DNA of 64,000 nucleotides. It comes from Charina bottae. Lineage: Eukaryota > Chordata > Lepidosauria > Squamata > Charinaidae. The stretch lies in assembly GCA_023362775.1 (NCBI GenBank), contig JALMGJ010000008.1:38552501-38616500 (forward strand), given 5' to 3'. Positions 63,291 to 64,000 of this stretch are shown here, piece after piece. The notes under the pieces were generated by a model. That model was not told the DNA's origin, searched no databases, and saw only the letters and a program-made list of their open reading frames with translations. Position numbers and translations under genes: made by a program. The first letter of the stretch is position 1, and each line of letters begins with the position of its first letter.

Positions 63291-63551
63291 ATCCCTAAGA
63301 CTTCCATGAATTAATCCAACCCCTTCTTGAAGCCAACCAAGCTGGTAGCCAACACCACATCTCATGGTAGCAAATTGAAAAGTTGAATTATAAGTTGTAT
63401 AAGAAATATAATTATTTTGTCTTTTCTGGTTCTTCCAAGATTCAATTTCATTAGGTGACCTCTGGTTCTAGTATTTTGGGAAGGGAAAAATAGCTTCTCT
63501 TTGTCCACTTTATCCACACCACACATAATTTCACTCAATCATGTTCCCTCT
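63291..63551. other. Unassigned sequence
   Basis: About 260 bp that I cannot assign, with CCAACCCCTTCTTGAAGCCA and TAGCCAACACCACATC. It may be a decayed LINE 3' segment, but I cannot support that further. Confidence 0.4.
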
Positions 63552-63941
63552 CATTCACCTCCTTTCTATTTTTTTTAAAAAGAATTTTATTAAATTTCAG
63601 AAAAAGATAAAAGATACAGAAAACAAAAAACTACAAAAAAAGAACTAAAAAAGAACTTAAAAAGTGTGAAAACATAAAAGAATTTTTTTTAAAGAGATTA
63701 CAAAAAGAAGTGACTTCTGACTTTAAATATCAAGAATATACAGCAATTTTCCATAATCAATCCCTTACTCTATATTAAACCAAAATCACATTATTTCTAT
63801 AAGTCAACCCCTTAGCACATTATAAAAATCACTAAATACCATTGCTCCCTCCCCTTATATTAAAAGAAGAAGAAAAAACATAAATCACCTAATCAACTTC
63901 CCCCCCCCAAAATAACAATTATTTCATTCACCTCCTTTCTA
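63552..63941 (-). mobile_element. L1-type 3' fragment with 17-bp target duplication
   Basis: The insert 63569-63924 is flanked by a perfect cattcacctcctttcta (63552-63568, 63925-63941). It begins with a T-run and AAAGAATTTTATTAAATTTC, the complement of the L1-type tail seen at 40190 and 44570. It is a short, 5'-truncated, probably recent insertion. Confidence 0.85.
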
Positions 63942-64000
63942 GACTATAAAGCTCCTAAGAAGTCAGCTGGCAATCCTTAATATATATCTGTCATGTGAAA

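Overview
This is vertebrate nuclear DNA, most likely from a squamate reptile (lizard or snake). Two intron-containing, vertebrate-type genes lie tail to tail in a background dense with transposons typical of squamates: BovB/RTE, L2-type and L1-type LINEs, tRNA- and 5S-derived SINEs, hAT-like MITEs, and a Ty1/copia LTR element. No bacterial features (operons, ribosome binding sites, CRISPR) are present. The species cannot be named from the sequence alone.

Layout. Positions 1-6791 (+) hold the last six coding exons of WDFY3 (ALFY): the end of the WD40 region, an acidic linker and the C-terminal FYVE finger. A long 3'UTR runs to about 11.45 kb. A short intergenic gap (about 11.45-12.57 kb) holds two BovB-derived insertions. 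On the minus strand, CDS1 (CDP-diacylglycerol synthase 1) runs from its poly(A) signal at 12.58 kb up to its start codon at 47145. It has 13 coding exons encoding 444 aa. WDFY3 and CDS1 are also neighbours in mammals, as far as I recall, so this looks like conserved synteny. A CpG-rich region at about 47.85-48.6 kb is the likely CDS1 promoter. From 48.6 kb to the end I see no host gene, only repeats and unassigned DNA.

Mobile elements. CDS1 intron 1 (14.8 kb) carries the most complex locus. A 6.5-kb Ty1/copia element (35079-41610) is inserted into an older RTE-like LINE. It has nearly identical LTRs and itself contains an L2-type tail insertion and a 1.3-kb L1-type insertion with a 19-bp target duplication. 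Other items are an almost full-length L2-type ORF2 (56.2-59.2 kb, minus), four copies of GC-rich hAT-like MITEs carrying CCAAT and GC-box modules, three copies of a near-perfect hairpin MITE (one inside the WDFY3 3'UTR), two 5S-rRNA-derived SINEs, and several tRNA-derived SINEs.

The most unusual non-genic structure is a roughly 57-bp minisatellite in CDS1 intron 11. It contains seven perfect octamers (ATGCAAAT or its complement) in regular inverted alternation. The two host proteins act separately: WDFY3 is a scaffold for selective autophagy of protein aggregates, and CDS1 makes CDP-diacylglycerol for phosphoinositide resynthesis in the ER.
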